Shown: piece after piece, positions 63,787-64,000 of the stretch | How the letters are laid out: each line of letters starts with the position of its first letter | Numbering within the stretch: position 1 is the stretch's first letter | Source: Synechocystis sp. PCC 6714 | GTDB taxonomy: Bacteria; Cyanobacteriota; Cyanobacteriia; Cyanobacteriales; Microcystaceae | Direction of reading: 5' to 3' | Length of the DNA stretch: 64,000 bases | NCBI RefSeq assembly: GCF_000478825.2 | Contig: NZ_CP007542.1 | Span: forward strand, 2,108,001 to 2,172,000 | Position numbers and translations under genes: made by a program | Notes under the pieces: model-generated | What the model saw: only the letters and a program-made list of their open reading frames with translations | Databases searched by the model: none | Told to the model about the DNA's origin: nothing

Positions 63787-63882
63787 TCAGTAAATCCCAA
63801 ACAAAGCAAGGAAAATAAGCCATGTAATGATACCCATGGCCGTAACCCAACTTCCATTAGTCAGCCATGATTGAACTGTCAT
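63787..63882 (-). CDS. Possible 31-residue single-TM protein
   Basis: A complete minus-strand frame from ATG 63882 to TGA 63787: a ten-residue polar head (MTVQSWLTNG) and a hydrophobic helix (SWVTAMGIITWLIFLALFGI, then Tyr). The size and shape resemble small subunits of photosynthetic or respiratory complexes, but it does not match the ones I know (PetG, PetL, PetN, PsbM, PsaM). AAAGGGG lies about eight bases upstream. Chance ORFs of this size are common, so it needs expression or conservation support. Confidence 0.45.
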   Translation of the reverse strand: MTVQSWLTNGSWVTAMGIITWLIFLALFGIY

Positions 63883-64000
63883 CCCCCGGGACCCCTTTGG
63901 CCAAGTTCTTGATTAAGCTCTGGAAAGGGGCCCGCCCGCTCCGTTGCCCTTACCCTATGCTTGGTATGGTGGAAACCGCGAATTTTTACTATTTTCCCAA

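Noticed and set aside
1-64000. CRISPR arrays, tRNA, rRNA and complete insertion sequences
   Set aside because: No spaced direct-repeat series, cloverleaf with a T-loop GTTCRA, or transposase reading frame was recognised. The scattered GCGATCGC octamers are HIP1 and not a mobile repeat.
52600-64000. The housekeeping run mscL-ruvA-gatA-gcvH-rqcH-nspC as a novel system
   Set aside because: These are ordinary, well-known genes on both strands and do not form a single functional module.

Overview
The window looks like chromosomal DNA from a unicellular cyanobacterium close to Synechocystis sp. PCC 6803. The palindrome GCGATCGC (HIP1) recurs across most of it. Several genes match, from memory, PCC 6803 gene pairs and products: gamma-tocopherol methyltransferase followed by HPPD, gatA, gcvH, ruvA, mscL, and a 47-residue HliC. 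The tocopherol methyltransferase has an N-terminus different from the PCC 6803 one I remember, so a related strain is more likely than PCC 6803 itself. No database search was run.

Region 1 (1-29.4 kb) is a surface or exopolysaccharide locus. It holds about fifteen glycosyltransferases (GT2, GT4, a broken GT-C), two hexapeptide acyltransferases, a CmcI-like and an FkbM methyltransferase, one complete and one truncated sulfotransferase, a TupA-like ATP-grasp enzyme, GalE, and a Wzy/ligase-like membrane protein. A GH88/105-type lipoprotein lies beside a membrane-anchored beta-helix protein. I see no initiating phosphoglycosyltransferase, Wzx flippase, Wza or Wzc in the window, so these must lie elsewhere. 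The locus is mosaic. AT-rich, HIP1-free blocks (about 2.15-6.85 kb and 14.4-17.3 kb) begin or end inside glycosyltransferase genes. Uma2 and DUF29 genes, broken genes and short tandem repeats are scattered between the modules.

Region 2 (29.5-42.5 kb) is mostly housekeeping: ScpB, a secreted small protein, an MscS channel with a cyclic-nucleotide-binding domain, a RemA-like DUF370 protein, a PgeF/laccase-domain protein, the tocopherol pair (VTE4-type methyltransferase and HPPD), an aldehyde dehydrogenase, a GT2, a CbpA/DnaJ-type chaperone, an O-methyltransferase, a SulP transporter, a K+-channel-like protein and a 50-residue Cys-rich protein.

Region 3 (42.5-54.5 kb) is mainly minus strand: a pilin-like/PilX-like secreted protein, a small exported protein, a 1980-residue TamB-like protein, an AAA-like ATPase, RuvA and a DUF92 (VTE6-type) membrane protein, with MscL on the plus strand. 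Three adjacent perfect or near-perfect hairpins lie upstream of the pilin-like gene.

Region 4 (54.6-64 kb) holds a type II-like sulfide:quinone oxidoreductase, an RRM RNA-binding protein, GatA, a LysM/M23 peptidase, GcvH, an RqcH/NFACT protein, carboxynorspermidine decarboxylase, and hliC with a clear HLR1 (RpaB) site and a terminator. It also has two small hypothetical proteins, a possible 31-residue membrane peptide, and a 95-bp MITE-like inverted-repeat element.

No tRNA, rRNA, CRISPR array or complete insertion sequence was recognised. After these calls no gene-free stretch exceeds about 300 bases. The largest gaps (2171-2413, 16070-16325, 39569-39841, 44757-45040) show nothing I can name.
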